Shown here piece after piece: positions 42,357 through 51,699 of a stretch of DNA of 64,000 nt. Position 1 is the stretch's first letter. Each line of letters opens with the position of its first letter. The stretch covers positions 1,211,001 through 1,275,000 of the forward strand of contig NZ_CP127385.1 of the NCBI RefSeq assembly GCF_030378205.1, read 5' to 3'. Position numbers and translations under genes: made by a program. This DNA comes from Bradyrhizobium sp. NP1. GTDB lineage: Bacteria; Pseudomonadota; Alphaproteobacteria; Rhizobiales; Xanthobacteraceae. The notes under the pieces were generated by a model. It was not told where the DNA came from. It worked only from the letters and a program-made list of their open reading frames with translations, and made no database searches.

Positions 42357-42478
42357 TTGACAAAATTGCTGGTCAAAGGGTCGCGCCATGGCCGATACCA
42401 TGGCCAGTGGTCCGATTGTAACATTCGCATGCCGCACGGAAGGCACGCTTGCGAATGCTGGCAGCGAAAGACCACTGG
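42357..42478 (-). repeat. Long hairpin element, possible diverged double-hairpin copy
   Basis: CCAGTGGTC (42404-42412) pairs perfectly with GACCACTGG (42470-42478), with an inner CATTCGCA/TGCGAATG pair (42422-42429 with 42450-42457). Next to it are a CCATGG-GCCGATA-CCATGG stretch and a small stem made of CCTTT...AAAGG around 42351-42380. Read on the minus strand the order large hairpin, short palindrome, second hairpin resembles copies A-D, but the CAA..TATGAT linker is missing. It lies in the chaC/DUF2125 divergent gap. Confidence 0.5.
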
Positions 42479-42509
42479 CAAGTTTCAAAGTTACAGGCGG
42501 AGCCGGGAT

Positions 42510-43736
42510 TTGACGTTCGCATCCGAGAACCACGGCGAGCCAGGGGCGGACATCAGGTCCGCTCCACAGTCACCGCGCCGGCGCCCGCTCTGGGGCCTGT
42601 TCATTGCACCCGCTCTCCTTCTCATCGCCGCGATCGCCTGGAGCGCATTCTGGTTCTTTGCCGCCTCGCAGGTCGATGTGCAGGCGGATGCCTGGCGGGC
42701 CCGTGAAGCGAAATCCGGCCGCGTCTATGATTGCGCCAGGCGGTCGGTGGCCGGCTACCCGTTCCGGCTCGAGATCCGCTGCGACGGTGCGAGCGTATCG
42801 CTGGTCGCGCAGACCGCGGGCGCAACGACGCCGGTCACCGCCAGGCTCGGCGAGATCCTCGTGGTCGCGCAGGTCTATGATCCGAAGCGCGTGATCGCCG
42901 AATTTGCCTCGCCCGCGACGATCACCGATCGCGGCGCCGCCTCCTTCGCCGTCAACTGGAGCAAGGGCCGCAGCAGCATCGTCGGCCTGCCCGACATTCC
43001 GGAGCGCGCCTCGATCGTGTTCGACAATCCGGCCATCGAGCGCGTCGAGGGATCGGTGCAAACGCCGCTCGCGAACGCCTCCCATGTCGAGCTGCACGGG
43101 CGTCTGGCTGGAGGCTCGGTTGCCGATCACCCGGTCATCGAGACGGTCGCCAGGATCGAGGGCGGCAGCGTCAAGGGATTGCATCCGCTGCTTGCCGAAC
43201 CGTTCGACGTCGACGCGCGCATGATGCTGAGCGGGTTGAAGGACTTTTCGCCAAAACCCTGGCCGGAGCGGTTTCGTGAAATCCAGGCTGCCAACGGCCA
43301 CGTCGAGGTGGTGCAGTCGCGCATCCAGCAGGGCGACCTGGTGGCAGTCGCGGCCGGCACCCTCGGCCTGAATGCGAACGGACGCATCGAGGGCGAATTG
43401 CAGATGACGGTCGCCGGCCTCGAGAAGGTGATCCCGGCGCTGGGCATCGAGAAGATGCTCGACGAAGGCGTGCCGCAGGCGACGCTCGATCGCGTCGCGC
43501 CCGGCGTGAAGACCCAGGACATCAACAACCTGTTCGGCGCGCTCGACCGCGCCATTCCCGGGCTCGGCAAGATCGTGAAGCAGAATGCCGGCGCGGGCGT
43601 TGCGGCCGGCATCAATTCGCTCGGCAGCGAGACAGTGCTCGAGGGCAACAAGGCGCGGTCGTTTCCGCTGCGCTTTGTCGACGGCGCGGTGTTTCTCGGC
43701 CCGCTGCGCGTGGCGCAAGTGCCTCCGCTGTTTTAA
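42510..43736 (+). CDS. DUF2125 domain protein, envelope
   Basis: The 408-residue protein is assigned from the TTG at 42510 with GGCGGAG upstream; the earlier frame crosses the hairpin element and has no homology. One membrane helix lies at about 31-55 (LFIAPALLLIAAIAWSAFWFF). The DUF2125 part opens with WRAREAKSGRVYDCARRSVAGYPFRLEIRCDGASVSL, with its two conserved cysteines, and continues as long beta-rich sequence to the end (FPLRFVDGAVFLGPLRVAQVPPLF). Proteins of this family are AsmA-like envelope proteins of unknown role. It is divergent from the chaC gene. Confidence 0.85.
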   Translation: MTFASENHGEPGADIRSAPQSPRRRPLWGLFIAPALLLIAAIAWSAFWFFAASQVDVQADAWRAREAKSGRVYDCARRSVAGYPFRLEIRCDGASVSLVAQTAGATTPVTARLGEILVVAQVYDPKRVIAEFASPATITDRGAASFAVNWSKGRSSIVGLPDIPERASIVFDNPAIERVEGSVQTPLANASHVELHGRLAGGSVADHPVIETVARIEGGSVKGLHPLLAEPFDVDARMMLSGLKDFSPKPWPERFREIQAANGHVEVVQSRIQQGDLVAVAAGTLGLNANGRIEGELQMTVAGLEKVIPALGIEKMLDEGVPQATLDRVAPGVKTQDINNLFGALDRAIPGLGKIVKQNAGAGVAAGINSLGSETVLEGNKARSFPLRFVDGAVFLGPLRVAQVPPLF

Positions 43737-43880
43737 CAAACCGCTAACGACGCGATAACGCCACAATCGCCTAAGCGTGATCGCCAGAGCCGGCGCCGCC
43801 GGGAATGGATCCCCTCCCACCTCAGTCTTGTCTGCAGACGGCGGCGACGAAAGGTTGCGGCCGATGCAAGGGAGAGGATC

Positions 43881-44129
43881 ATGACGACTTTCAAACTGTT
43901 CGGCGCAGCGCTGGTTCTGTCGGCGGCCGTGGCGACTCCGGTTCTGGCGCAGCAGGCCATCCAGGAGCCGGGTGCCTACGCCTTCGCCTATCCGAACGGC
44001 GATCTCGGCATCGGCTCGAGCCGTGCGGCGCCTTCAGAAGCGATGGCGCAGCAGACACTGCGCAACACCGACATGCGCGTGGCCATGAAGCCGCACAAGC
44101 TCGTGAGCCGCACCACGATCAAGCACTGA
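43881..44129 (+). CDS. Small secreted hypothetical protein
   Basis: The 82-residue protein has a clear signal peptide (MTTFKLFGAALVLSAAVATPVLAQQ, cleavage after VLA) and a mature part of about 58 residues, AYAFAYPNGDLGIGSSRAAPSEAMAQQTLRNTDM, ending in SRTTIKH. GGGAGAGGATC precedes the ATG. Homologues of this size occur in Bradyrhizobium, but no function is known to me. A strong intrinsic terminator follows, so it is a single-gene transcript. Confidence 0.72.
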   Translation: MTTFKLFGAALVLSAAVATPVLAQQAIQEPGAYAFAYPNGDLGIGSSRAAPSEAMAQQTLRNTDMRVAMKPHKLVSRTTIKH

Positions 44130-44197
44130 CGGTCGGCCACCGGCCGGCACCTGGGATAACAACGACGTCTCTCTGTTAAGCCTCCAAGCAACTTGGG

Positions 44198-44226
44198 CCC
44201 AGCCATGCCCCGGCTGGGCTCTTTTG
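44198..44226 (+). terminator. Intrinsic terminator
   Basis: CCCAGCC (44198-44204) pairs with GGCTGGG (44212-44218), extended by neighbouring bases, and is followed by CTCTTTTG. It lies about 70 bases after the small secreted-protein gene. Confidence 0.8.
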
Positions 44227-44429
44227 TTTCCACTCGCGCACGGCTGCGCCAGATCGGAGATCGGCGAAAAAATTCCCGCAACAAATTGCGAGCGAAACGT
44301 GATCTGAAAAATTGGTTTGGCCGAGAATATCGGACCCCGAACCCAAGTCTCTCGCACTGGGGAAGCATGCACACACCTCGGGGAGGTGCGATGTGCGCAA
44401 TCGCGCTTCTTCTTGGGCGGGAGGTTCAA

Positions 44430-46007
44430 GTGAGACTATTGGGATGCGTACTTATTGGCGGGGCCCTTCTTTGTTCTGCGAGCCAGGCTTTTGCGGAAGA
44501 CGACGCGGCGGCCGAAATCAGGGCGCTCAAAGCCAAGCTGAAGCAGCTCGAAGACAAGGTGGACAATCAGACGCAGCGCGAAAAGCGGATCGAGGCGGCG
44601 CAGGCCAAGGCGATCAGCCAGACGCCGATGACCTACAAGGCGCCGGATGATCTCTGCCCGGCCGGAAAGGTCTGCTACAACGGTGTCACGCTGACATTTG
44701 GCGGCTGGGTCGACCTCACCCACATCTATCGGACCCGCAACCTCGCTTCCGATACGGGGTCGGTCTACAACTTCATTCCATTCGCCCAGGCCAAGAACTT
44801 CTACACGCCGGAATCGCGTTTCTCGGCGCGCCAGAGCCGTTTCTCGGTCGTGGCGGAGGGCAATGTCGGAGCGGATACCCACATTGCCGGCTACGGCGAA
44901 ATCGACTTCGAGGGCGCGGCACAGACCGCCAACTCGGTGGCGACCAACTCGTTCAACCCGCGCATGCGTCAGCTCAGCGTGACGGTCGACCGCAACGACA
45001 TCGGCTTCCACGTGCTCGCCGGTCAGACCTGGTCGCTCAATGCGCCGAGCAAATACGGTATCGATCCACGAGGCGTCGACGCGCCAGGCGTGATCGACTT
45101 CGAATCGGTGCCCGGCTTCCTTGCCGCGCGCCAGCCCGGCGTGCGCGTCTGGCAGGATGTCACGCCCGAGTTCAGGATCGCGGCATCGGCCGAAAATCCG
45201 CAGACCGCCTTCTTCGGCGGCAACACGCCGACCGTCGGCACGCCGGCCGTTGGTCCGCAGGGCACGCTCAACCCGAACCTGCTCGTCAACCTGACCGGTC
45301 CGGGCGGCAGCTTCTTCAACAACGCCAACAATCTGAGCCTCAATCAGGTGCCTGACTTCACGGTGAAGGCGTCATACGACCCGCGGCTTGGGCCTTACCG
45401 GTTCCACATTGAAGCATGGGCGATGTATCGGCAGATGTTCGATCGCTTCAACTTCGCCAATCACACCTATGACACCGGCGCGTTCGGCGGCCATATCAAT
45501 GCGGAGCTGATTCCGAAAACGCTCGAACTTCAGGTCTATGGCTCCCAGGGTGCGCTCGGCCGCTTCACCGCCACGCCGTTCCCGGATGCGACGCTGGCGC
45601 AGGACGGCACCATCCTGCCGCTGACCATCACCGCCGCCGCCGTCGGCCTGATCTGGCATACCCTGCCGACGCTCGACATCTACAGCTATGCCGGTCTGGA
45701 AAAGGCCAAGGCGGCGTTCATGGATGTCGGCAGCGTGCCGTTCGGCTACGGCAACCCGCTCTACAACAACCTGGGCTGCAACGTCGAGAACTCGCCGGCG
45801 GCGACCTGCAACGGCAATACCCGCGAGATCAGGCAGTACACCCTCGGGTTCTACGACACCGTCTATCGCGGCAATTTCGGCACGGTCAAAGCGGGCGTGC
45901 AGTACTCCTACAACCAGCGCTTCGCCTTCGACGGCGTCGGCGGCGCGCCAAGGACCGACGATCACATCGTCATGAGCCAGATCCGCTACTACCCCTTCGA
46001 CAAATAA
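44430..46007 (+). CDS. Large porin-like outer-membrane protein
   Basis: The 525-residue protein starts at GTG 44430 with an ideal GGGAGG site. The signal peptide ends near QAFA-EDD. A short coiled coil (about 24-55, EIRALKAKLKQLEDKVDNQTQREKRIEAAQ) is followed by CPAGKVCYNGVTLTFGGWVDLTHIYRTRNLASDTGS and a long barrel: ARQSRFSVVAEGNVGADTHIAGYGEIDFEGAA, FHVLAGQTWSLNAPSKYGID and ending MSQIRYYPFDK. The trimer-type coiled coil plus barrel recalls DcaP-like porins, which import small anions; the substrate here is unknown. It is preceded by a terminator, so it has its own promoter. Confidence 0.83.
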   Translation: MRLLGCVLIGGALLCSASQAFAEDDAAAEIRALKAKLKQLEDKVDNQTQREKRIEAAQAKAISQTPMTYKAPDDLCPAGKVCYNGVTLTFGGWVDLTHIYRTRNLASDTGSVYNFIPFAQAKNFYTPESRFSARQSRFSVVAEGNVGADTHIAGYGEIDFEGAAQTANSVATNSFNPRMRQLSVTVDRNDIGFHVLAGQTWSLNAPSKYGIDPRGVDAPGVIDFESVPGFLAARQPGVRVWQDVTPEFRIAASAENPQTAFFGGNTPTVGTPAVGPQGTLNPNLLVNLTGPGGSFFNNANNLSLNQVPDFTVKASYDPRLGPYRFHIEAWAMYRQMFDRFNFANHTYDTGAFGGHINAELIPKTLELQVYGSQGALGRFTATPFPDATLAQDGTILPLTITAAAVGLIWHTLPTLDIYSYAGLEKAKAAFMDVGSVPFGYGNPLYNNLGCNVENSPAATCNGNTREIRQYTLGFYDTVYRGNFGTVKAGVQYSYNQRFAFDGVGGAPRTDDHIVMSQIRYYPFDK

Positions 46008-46022
46008 AAAGGGGCTCACGAC

Positions 46023-46493
46023 GTGCCGCGCGAAGGAATCCGCAAGGATCAAGTGCTGTTGATCAGCCGTGTCGCGCATGTCGTGGAGCGGATCGGACTG
46101 GCAATGTCGGGCGCGGTGTGCGGCATGTTCGTTGCCGCACTGCTCGCCCGCAGCGAAATGGAGCTATCCGACCCGGCTGCCTTCATCTTGTCGATGATGG
46201 CAATCGGGGCGGGCGGCTTCTCGCTGGGGATCGATATTTCCGTGTCGGGGTTGCGCCCGCGGCTGGACCCGCTCCTGCTGCTCGGTGCGGCCGGCACCTT
46301 TCTGGCCGCGGTCGCGGCGCTGATCTCCGTCTATGCCTTCGTGTTTGACGAGGTTCTGCGCCGCGGCTGGGACATGGCGGTCGCCGCCTGGTGGGTGGTT
46401 GGCGTCGCCATGCAGATCGGTGCCGGCCTGACCCGCCAGCTGGGCGCAGTGCGAAAATCGGGCCGCCAAGGCATCCGACGCGCCGGGGCATGA
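46023..46493 (+). CDS. Conserved four-helix membrane protein, unknown function
   Basis: The 156-residue product starts with GTG at 46023, 15 bases after the porin stop, with AAGGGG upstream. Four hydrophobic segments are visible: GLAMSGAVCGMFVAALLA, AAFILSMMAIGAGGFSLGIDI, LLLLGAAGTFLAAVAALISVYAFVF and MAVAAWWVVGVAMQIGAGL. The N- and C-tails are basic and so probably cytoplasmic. It is probably co-transcribed with the porin. I do not recognise a named family. Confidence 0.68.
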   Translation: MPREGIRKDQVLLISRVAHVVERIGLAMSGAVCGMFVAALLARSEMELSDPAAFILSMMAIGAGGFSLGIDISVSGLRPRLDPLLLLGAAGTFLAAVAALISVYAFVFDEVLRRGWDMAVAAWWVVGVAMQIGAGLTRQLGAVRKSGRQGIRRAGA

Positions 46494-46530
46494 CACCGAG
46501 CGGCGAGCGCCGGCTTTTTCCCGCGACAAA

Positions 46531-47469
46531 CTAGCCCTGCTTGCCGAGCTGCGGATGCGGGCGGCCGAAATCGGGGGCGGCGGAATCCTGCCCGATCTCG
46601 ACGATGCCGCGGCGGATCGCGCGCGTGCGGGTGAAATGCTCGAACAGGGCCTCGCCGTCGCCGCGCCGGATCGCGCGCGTCAGCTTGGCGAGATCCTCGT
46701 TGAAGGTGCCGAGCATCTCCAGCACGGCCTCCTTGTTGGCCAGGAACACGTCGCGCCACATCGTCGGATCGGACGCGGCGATGCGCGTGAAGTCGCGAAA
46801 GCCGCCGGCGGAGAACTTGATCACCTCGGACTCCGTCACCTGCGCGAGCTCGTCCGCGGTGCCGACGATGGTGTAGGCGATCAGATGCGGCAGGTGGCTC
46901 GTGATCGCGAGCACGAGATCATGATGGTCGGGCGTCATGGTCTCGACCCTGGCGCCGAGCGCGCTCCAGAACCCGCGCAGCCTCTCCACGGCGGCAGGAT
47001 CGGTCCCCTCCGGCGGCGTCAGGATGCACCAGCGGTTGATGAAGAGTTCGGCGAAGCCGGAGTCGGGGCCGGAATGCTCGGTGCCGGCGACCGGATGCGC
47101 CGGGACGAAATGGACGCCGGCCGGCAAATGCGGCGCCATGTCCTTGACCACCGCGCCCTTGACGGAGCCGACGTCGGAGATGATCGCGCCAGCCTTCAGG
47201 TCGGTCGCGATCTCCTGCGCGACCGGACCACAGGCGCCGACGGGAATGCAGAGGATGACGAGATCTGCATCCCGGACGGCTTCCGCATTGGTCTCGACCA
47301 CGGCGTCGACGATGCCGAGCTCGGCGACACGCGCCCGCGTCTTCGCCGAGCGTGCCGTGGTCACAATCGTCTCGGCCAGCCCCTCGAGCCGGGCGCCGCG
47401 CGCAATCGAGCCGCCGATCAGGCCGAAACCGATCAGCGCCAGCTTCTTGAAGTGCGGAGCAGCACTCAT
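46531..47469 (-). CDS. tyrA: Prephenate/arogenate dehydrogenase
   Basis: The 312-residue enzyme oxidatively decarboxylates prephenate or arogenate on the way to tyrosine. It has a Rossmann motif [22 protein letters not shown] (about 9-30), [27 protein letters not shown], the family [19 protein letters not shown] (His and Gly-rich substrate loop) and [14 protein letters not shown]. The specificity between prephenate and arogenate cannot be read with certainty. Its ATG overlaps the hisC stop by four bases. Last gene of the three-gene aromatic/histidinol unit. Confidence 0.93.
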   Translation of the reverse strand: MSAAPHFKKLALIGFGLIGGSIARGARLEGLAETIVTTARSAKTRARVAELGIVDAVVETNAEAVRDADLVILCIPVGACGPVAQEIATDLKAGAIISDVGSVKGAVVKDMAPHLPAGVHFVPAHPVAGTEHSGPDSGFAELFINRWCILTPPEGTDPAAVERLRGFWSALGARVETMTPDHHDLVLAITSHLPHLIAYTIVGTADELAQVTESEVIKFSAGGFRDFTRIAASDPTMWRDVFLANKEAVLEMLGTFNEDLAKLTRAIRRGDGEALFEHFTRTRAIRRGIVEIGQDSAAPDFGRPHPQLGKQG

Positions 47470-48563
47470 TTTCCGGCCATGAAGTCGCGCAGCGCGTCGA
47501 CCACGAGCCGGTTGGCCTCCTCGGTGCCGACGGTCATGCGCAAAGCATGCGGCAGGCGGTAGTTCTTCAGTCCGCGCAGCACCAGCCCCCGCCTGGTCAG
47601 GTACGCGTCGGCCTCGTCGGCGGTCCTGCCCTTCTCGGTCGGGAAGTGAATCAGGACGAAATTGGCGACGCTCGGCGTCACCTTCAGCCCGAGCTTGCTG
47701 ATTTCATCCGTCAGCCAGTTGCGCCACTTCTCGGTGTGCAGCTTCGACATCTGCTGGTGCGCGGTGTCCTCGATGGCCGCGATCGCGGCAACCATCGCCG
47801 GCGTGGAGACGTTGAAGGGGCCGCGAATGCGATTGCAGGCGTCGATGATATGCGCCGGCCCGAACATCCAGCCGATCCGAAGCGCGGCGAGCCCGTGGAT
47901 CTTCGAGAAGGTGTGGGTCATCACGGTGTTTTCGGAGGTCGCGACCAGCTCGATGCCCATCTCGTAGTCGTTGCGCGAGACGTAATCGCAATAGGCGGCA
48001 TCCAGCACCAGCAGCACGTGCGCGGGCAGCCCGGCGCGCAACCGCTTGACCTCGTCGAACGGGATATAGGTCCCGGTCGGGTTGTTCGGGTTGGCGAGCC
48101 AGACCAGCTTGGTGCGCGGCGTGACGGCTTTCAGGATCGCATCGACGTCGGCGGTGAAGTTGGTCTCGGCCGCGATCACGTTCCTGGCGCCGTTCGCCAT
48201 GGTCGCGATCGGGTAGACCAGGAAGCCGTGGGTGGTGGAGATCGCCTCGTCGCCCTGGCCGAGATAGGTGTGCGCGAGCAGGTTCAGGACCTCGTCGGAG
48301 CCGGCGCCGCAGATGATGCGGTCGGGATCGAGCCCGTAGGCGCGGCCGATCGCCTCGCGCAGGATGCGCGAGGTGCCTTCCGGATAGTCCTCCAGATGAT
48401 CGGCCGCGTGCTTGTAGGCCGCGATCGCCTTGGGCGAGGGCCCGAACGGCGTCTCGTTGGCCGAGAGCTTGAACACCTTGCGGCCCGGTTCCGGCACCGG
48501 GCTCTTGCCGGGCGTGTAGGGCGCAATGTCGAGAATGCCGGGATTCGGCACGGGGCGGTTCAT
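47466..48563 (-). CDS. hisC: Histidinol-phosphate aminotransferase
   Basis: The 365-residue PLP aminotransferase begins at the ATG at 48563 with GGAG upstream. It shows [16 protein letters not shown] at the start, [44 protein letters not shown], and the PLP lysine in [20 protein letters not shown]. In alphaproteobacteria this copy, lying between chorismate mutase and the prephenate dehydrogenase gene, probably also acts on aromatic keto acids, because the operon is aromatic rather than histidine. That is inference from context. Confidence 0.94.
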   Translation of the reverse strand: MNRPVPNPGILDIAPYTPGKSPVPEPGRKVFKLSANETPFGPSPKAIAAYKHAADHLEDYPEGTSRILREAIGRAYGLDPDRIICGAGSDEVLNLLAHTYLGQGDEAISTTHGFLVYPIATMANGARNVIAAETNFTADVDAILKAVTPRTKLVWLANPNNPTGTYIPFDEVKRLRAGLPAHVLLVLDAAYCDYVSRNDYEMGIELVATSENTVMTHTFSKIHGLAALRIGWMFGPAHIIDACNRIRGPFNVSTPAMVAAIAAIEDTAHQQMSKLHTEKWRNWLTDEISKLGLKVTPSVANFVLIHFPTEKGRTADEADAYLTRRGLVLRGLKNYRLPHALRMTVGTEEANRLVVDALRDFMAGK

Positions 48564-48590
48564 CTTCAACTCCGGAATTGGCGGGGTGGG

Positions 48591-49439
48591 CTAGCGGGCT
48601 ACCCCGTTAATGGGCACCGTATAGCGCGTTGCATGGCTGCCGACGAGGGCCGATGAACGCACCGACGCTCCCGCATCGACCAGCGCGCGCATGACGGCGT
48701 CGAGGCGGCCGGCGCCTGCGATCGATACGAGCAGCGCCGCACCGTCAAAGGCGGTGTCGGGCACCGCGACGATCTCGGCGAGCGGCGACAGCGCGCGCGC
48801 GATCTCGGCATTCCAGCCCGAGACGCGCACGCTCCAGGTCTCGACCTCGGTCACCATGGCGTTGTCGGCGACGCGCGAGACGACGAAAACCGGCAGCGCC
48901 GCCGGATGGTCGGCGCGCTCGACGAAGGGCAGCCGGGCGATGATCTTCGGCGCGCCCTCGGCTTCCAGCGTCAGCCACCAGGGTGCGCGGCTTGACGTGG
49001 CGGAGACCAGCGCGAGATCGCCTTTCGATTTTGCCACCGCGTCGACGGCGGCGGATGCGGAAAAATGCGCCACATAGGGCACGGTGAAACCGAAGTGAAA
49101 GCGCGCCGAATCCCGCATCGCGGGTTCGCTCGTCGAGACGTCGGCATGCACCGCGAACGGCGCCTGCACATAGGTGAAGGTCGCGATGATGACGCGCCAG
49201 ATGCTCTCCACCGTGTCGAGCGGCAGGATGCCGCGATGGCGCTGCACCAGGCGGCGCATCATGTCGGCCTCGCGTGCGGGGCGGAACGCCGAGCCGACCT
49301 CCTGGGTCTGCTTGACCCGGATCAGCCGGTCGATGATGTCGCCGCGCGCCATCAGCAGTCGATGCACCTGTTCGTCGATCGCGTCGATCTCCTTGCGCAG
49401 TTCGGCAAGCGAGGGCGGCGCTGGGGGTGGTTTGGACAT
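48591..49439 (-). CDS. Chorismate mutase (AroQ-type) with extra C-terminal region
   Basis: The 282-residue protein starts at the ATG at 49439 (GAAGGCG upstream). The first ~95 residues are an AroQ helical mutase domain: SLAELRKEIDAIDEQVHRLLMARGDIIDRLIRVKQTQ, and AREADMMRRLVQRHRGILPLDTVESIWRVIIATF, which carry the usual Arg, Lys and Glu/Gln active-site positions. The remaining ~185 residues resemble the periplasmic/ACT-like regulatory extension seen in alphaproteobacterial homologues but have no known domain I can name. The reaction is chorismate to prephenate. First gene of the unit with hisC and tyrA. Confidence 0.88.
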   Translation of the reverse strand: MSKPPPAPPSLAELRKEIDAIDEQVHRLLMARGDIIDRLIRVKQTQEVGSAFRPAREADMMRRLVQRHRGILPLDTVESIWRVIIATFTYVQAPFAVHADVSTSEPAMRDSARFHFGFTVPYVAHFSASAAVDAVAKSKGDLALVSATSSRAPWWLTLEAEGAPKIIARLPFVERADHPAALPVFVVSRVADNAMVTEVETWSVRVSGWNAEIARALSPLAEIVAVPDTAFDGAALLVSIAGAGRLDAVMRALVDAGASVRSSALVGSHATRYTVPINGVAR

Positions 49440-49629
49440 CTTCAAAACGCCTTCGATGCCGGCTTCTTGCGCATGCGCGGCCGGCGATCACCGACCCTGC
49501 TTAGGAAAGACGGGCGCCGAAAGCAAAGAGAAACATCGACGGCGGCTGCCAGCCGTGCCGTGGCGGCGGGTCGTTAACCACCGGCTTGCCTTGACGAAAA
49601 GGCCGCCAGCCTCTACTTTCGTCCTGTTC

Positions 49630-49684
49630 CGTGGTCATTTGAGCCGGCCGGCTTGCAGCCACGTTAAAAAACTCGCTAAACAGG
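49630..49684 (+). ncRNA. SAM-II riboswitch upstream of metX
   Basis: The sequence follows the SAM-II consensus: CGTGG (49630-49634) pairs with CCACG (49659-49663) to form P1; the loop carries TCATTTGAGCC; GCTTGCAG comes just before the P1 3' strand; then ACGTTAAA and ACTCGCTAAACAGG give the pseudoknot part. SAM-II is the class typical of alphaproteobacterial metX/metA leaders. High SAM should turn down methionine synthesis. The start of the transcript is probably just upstream of 49620. Confidence 0.9.
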
Positions 49685-49730
49685 CCGGGGGACGTTATCC
49701 CGGCCGAACCTTTGTTCAGGCCGGGTTTTT
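49683..49730 (+). terminator. Attenuator hairpins linked to the SAM-II riboswitch
   Basis: CCCGGCCGAAC (49699-49709) pairs with GTTC-A-GGCCGGG (49714-49725), followed by TTTTT (49726-49730): a strong intrinsic terminator. CCCGGCC can pair instead with GGCCGGG at 49683-49689, which overlaps the last bases of the riboswitch core. The two hairpins exclude each other, so SAM binding can decide between read-through and termination. A third hairpin (GGGGTC...GACCCC, 49747-49761) lies close to the start codon. Confidence 0.78.
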
Positions 49731-49779
49731 CATGGCCTGTTTTCGAGGGGTCTTTGACCCCTAACGGGGCCCGAGCTAC

Positions 49780-50976
49780 ATGGCAGACGTGCAGTCGATA
49801 GCAAGTCCGGCGATCCAGGCCGAGGACCGCGCGCATGAGGTCGACCATCCGACGTCGCAGGTCGCGAAGTTCGGCTTGAACGAGCCGCTGAAGCTCGATT
49901 GCGGCGTTGATCTGGCGCCTTTCCAGATCGCCTATCAGACCTATGGCGAGCTCAACGCCGACCGCTCCAACGCGGTGCTGATGTGTCATGCGCTGACGCT
50001 GGATCAGCATGTCGCCAACATCCATCCCGTGACCGGCAAGCCGGGCTGGTGGGAGAGCATGGTCGGGCCCGGCCGGCCGCTCGACACCAACCAGTACTTC
50101 GTCATCTGCGCCAATGTGATCGGCGGCTGCATGGGCTCGACGGGGCCGGCCTCGACCAACCCGGCGACCGGCAAACCCTGGGGGCTGGAATTTCCCGTCG
50201 TCACCATCCCCGACATGGTGCGCGCGCAAGCCATGCTGCTCGATCGACTCGGCATCGACACGCTGTTTTGCGTGGTCGGCGGCTCGATGGGCGGGATGCA
50301 GGTGCTGCAATGGACCGCCGCCTATCCGGAGCGCGTGTTTTCCGCGCTGCCGATCGCCTGCTCGACGCGCCACTCGGCGCAGAACATCGCCTTCCACGAG
50401 CTTGGCCGTCAGGCCGTGATGGCGGATCCGAACTGGTACCAGGGACGTTACACCGAACATGACACGCTGCCGCATCGCGGGCTCGCAGTGGCGCGGATGG
50501 CCGCGCACATCACCTATCTCTCGGACGCGGCGCTGCACCGCAAGTTCGGCCGGCGGATGCAGGACCGCGAGCTGCCGACCTTCTCCTTCGACGCTGACTT
50601 CCAGGTCGAGAGCTATCTGCGTTACCAGGGCTCGTCCTTTGTCGAGCGTTTCGATGCCAACAGCTACCTCTATTTGACGCGGGCGATGGACTATTTCGAC
50701 ATCGCTGCCGACCATGACGGCGTGCTGGCGCAGGCATTCCGCGGTATCAAGACCCGCTTCTGCGTGGTGTCGTTTACCTCTGACTGGCTGTTTCCGACCT
50801 CGGAATCACGGGCGCTGGTGCATGCGCTGAATGCCTCGAGCGCACGCGTGTCGTTCGCCGAGATCGAGACCGACAAGGGCCACGACGCCTTCCTGCTCGA
50901 CGTGCCCGAGTTCTTCGATATTTCCCGCGCCTTCCTGCAATCGGCGGGCAAGGCGCGCGGGCTTCCGGGTGGTTGA
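49780..50976 (+). CDS. metX: Homoserine O-acetyltransferase
   Basis: The 398-residue alpha/beta hydrolase-fold enzyme acetylates homoserine, the first committed step of methionine synthesis (some relatives use succinyl-CoA). The nucleophile is S169 in [16 protein letters not shown], with the catalytic Asp in [13 protein letters not shown] and His in [37 protein letters not shown], and [19 protein letters not shown] [13 protein letters not shown] are also conserved. It is controlled by the SAM-II leader directly upstream and is followed after three bases by metW. Confidence 0.95.
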   Translation: MADVQSIASPAIQAEDRAHEVDHPTSQVAKFGLNEPLKLDCGVDLAPFQIAYQTYGELNADRSNAVLMCHALTLDQHVANIHPVTGKPGWWESMVGPGRPLDTNQYFVICANVIGGCMGSTGPASTNPATGKPWGLEFPVVTIPDMVRAQAMLLDRLGIDTLFCVVGGSMGGMQVLQWTAAYPERVFSALPIACSTRHSAQNIAFHELGRQAVMADPNWYQGRYTEHDTLPHRGLAVARMAAHITYLSDAALHRKFGRRMQDRELPTFSFDADFQVESYLRYQGSSFVERFDANSYLYLTRAMDYFDIAADHDGVLAQAFRGIKTRFCVVSFTSDWLFPTSESRALVHALNASSARVSFAEIETDKGHDAFLLDVPEFFDISRAFLQSAGKARGLPGG

Positions 50977-50979
50977 GTG

Positions 50980-51648
50980 ATGGCCGTGCAAGAGCAGACC
51001 CTGCCGCTCGAAGGGCTCTCGCCCGATCGTACCGGCAATTACCGCAGTGATCATCGGCTGGTCGCCGGGATGGTCAAGCCTGGCTCGAAGGTCCTCGATG
51101 TCGGCTGCGGCGACGGTGACCTGCTGCAACTGCTTGAAAGCCGCGGCATCGACGGGCGCGGCATCGAGCTGTCGCGCGAGGGCGTCAATCGCTGCGTCGC
51201 CAAGGGCCTTGCGGTGGTGCAGGGCGATGCCGACACCGACCTCGTCAACTATCCCGACGACGCCTTCGACTATGTGATCCTGTCGCAGACGCTGCAGGCG
51301 ACGCGGCAGCCGAAGGTCGTGCTGGAGAATCTGCTGCGGATCGGCCACCGCGCCATCGTCTCGTTTCCGAATTTCGGTTTCTGGAAGATGCGGCTGCAGC
51401 TTCTGGTCGGCGGCCACATGCCGCGCACCGAGAATCTGCCGGCGACCTGGTACGACACTGCCAACATCCATTTCTGCACCATCAAGGACTTCGTGCAGCT
51501 CTGCGACGAGATCGGCGTCAAGATGGAGCGCGCGGTGGCGCTCGACACCTTCGGCCGGCCGGTGCCGCTCAATCTGCCCTGGTGGGTCTGGAACATGTTC
51601 GGCGAGCAGGGCGTGTTTCTGCTCAGCCGGGCAGAGAAGGGGAAGTGA
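50980..51648 (+). CDS. metW: Methionine biosynthesis protein MetW
   Basis: The 222-residue protein has an S-adenosylmethionine methyltransferase-like fold: MVKPGSKVLDVGCGDGDLLQLL (nucleotide motif about 35-46), GIELSREGVNRC, DAFDYVILSQTLQATRQP and PNFGFWKMRLQLLVGGHMPRTENLP. MetW is known to assist MetX and its gene always follows metX. A GTG three bases earlier is an alternative start. Under the same SAM-II control as metX. Confidence 0.93.
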   Translation: MAVQEQTLPLEGLSPDRTGNYRSDHRLVAGMVKPGSKVLDVGCGDGDLLQLLESRGIDGRGIELSREGVNRCVAKGLAVVQGDADTDLVNYPDDAFDYVILSQTLQATRQPKVVLENLLRIGHRAIVSFPNFGFWKMRLQLLVGGHMPRTENLPATWYDTANIHFCTIKDFVQLCDEIGVKMERAVALDTFGRPVPLNLPWWVWNMFGEQGVFLLSRAEKGK

Positions 51649-51657
51649 CGCGGCAGG

Positions 51658-51697
51658 CGTCATTCCGGGTTCGCGCTTCGCGCGCCCCGGAATGACG
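51658..51697. terminator. Palindrome between metW and a convergent hydrolase gene
   Basis: CGTCATTCCGGG (51658-51669) pairs with CCCCGGAATGACG (51685-51697), with GCGC/GCGC inside, followed by TTT. This is the REP-like form common in Bradyrhizobium and here probably serves as a two-way terminator. Confidence 0.7.
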
Positions 51698-51699
51698 TT

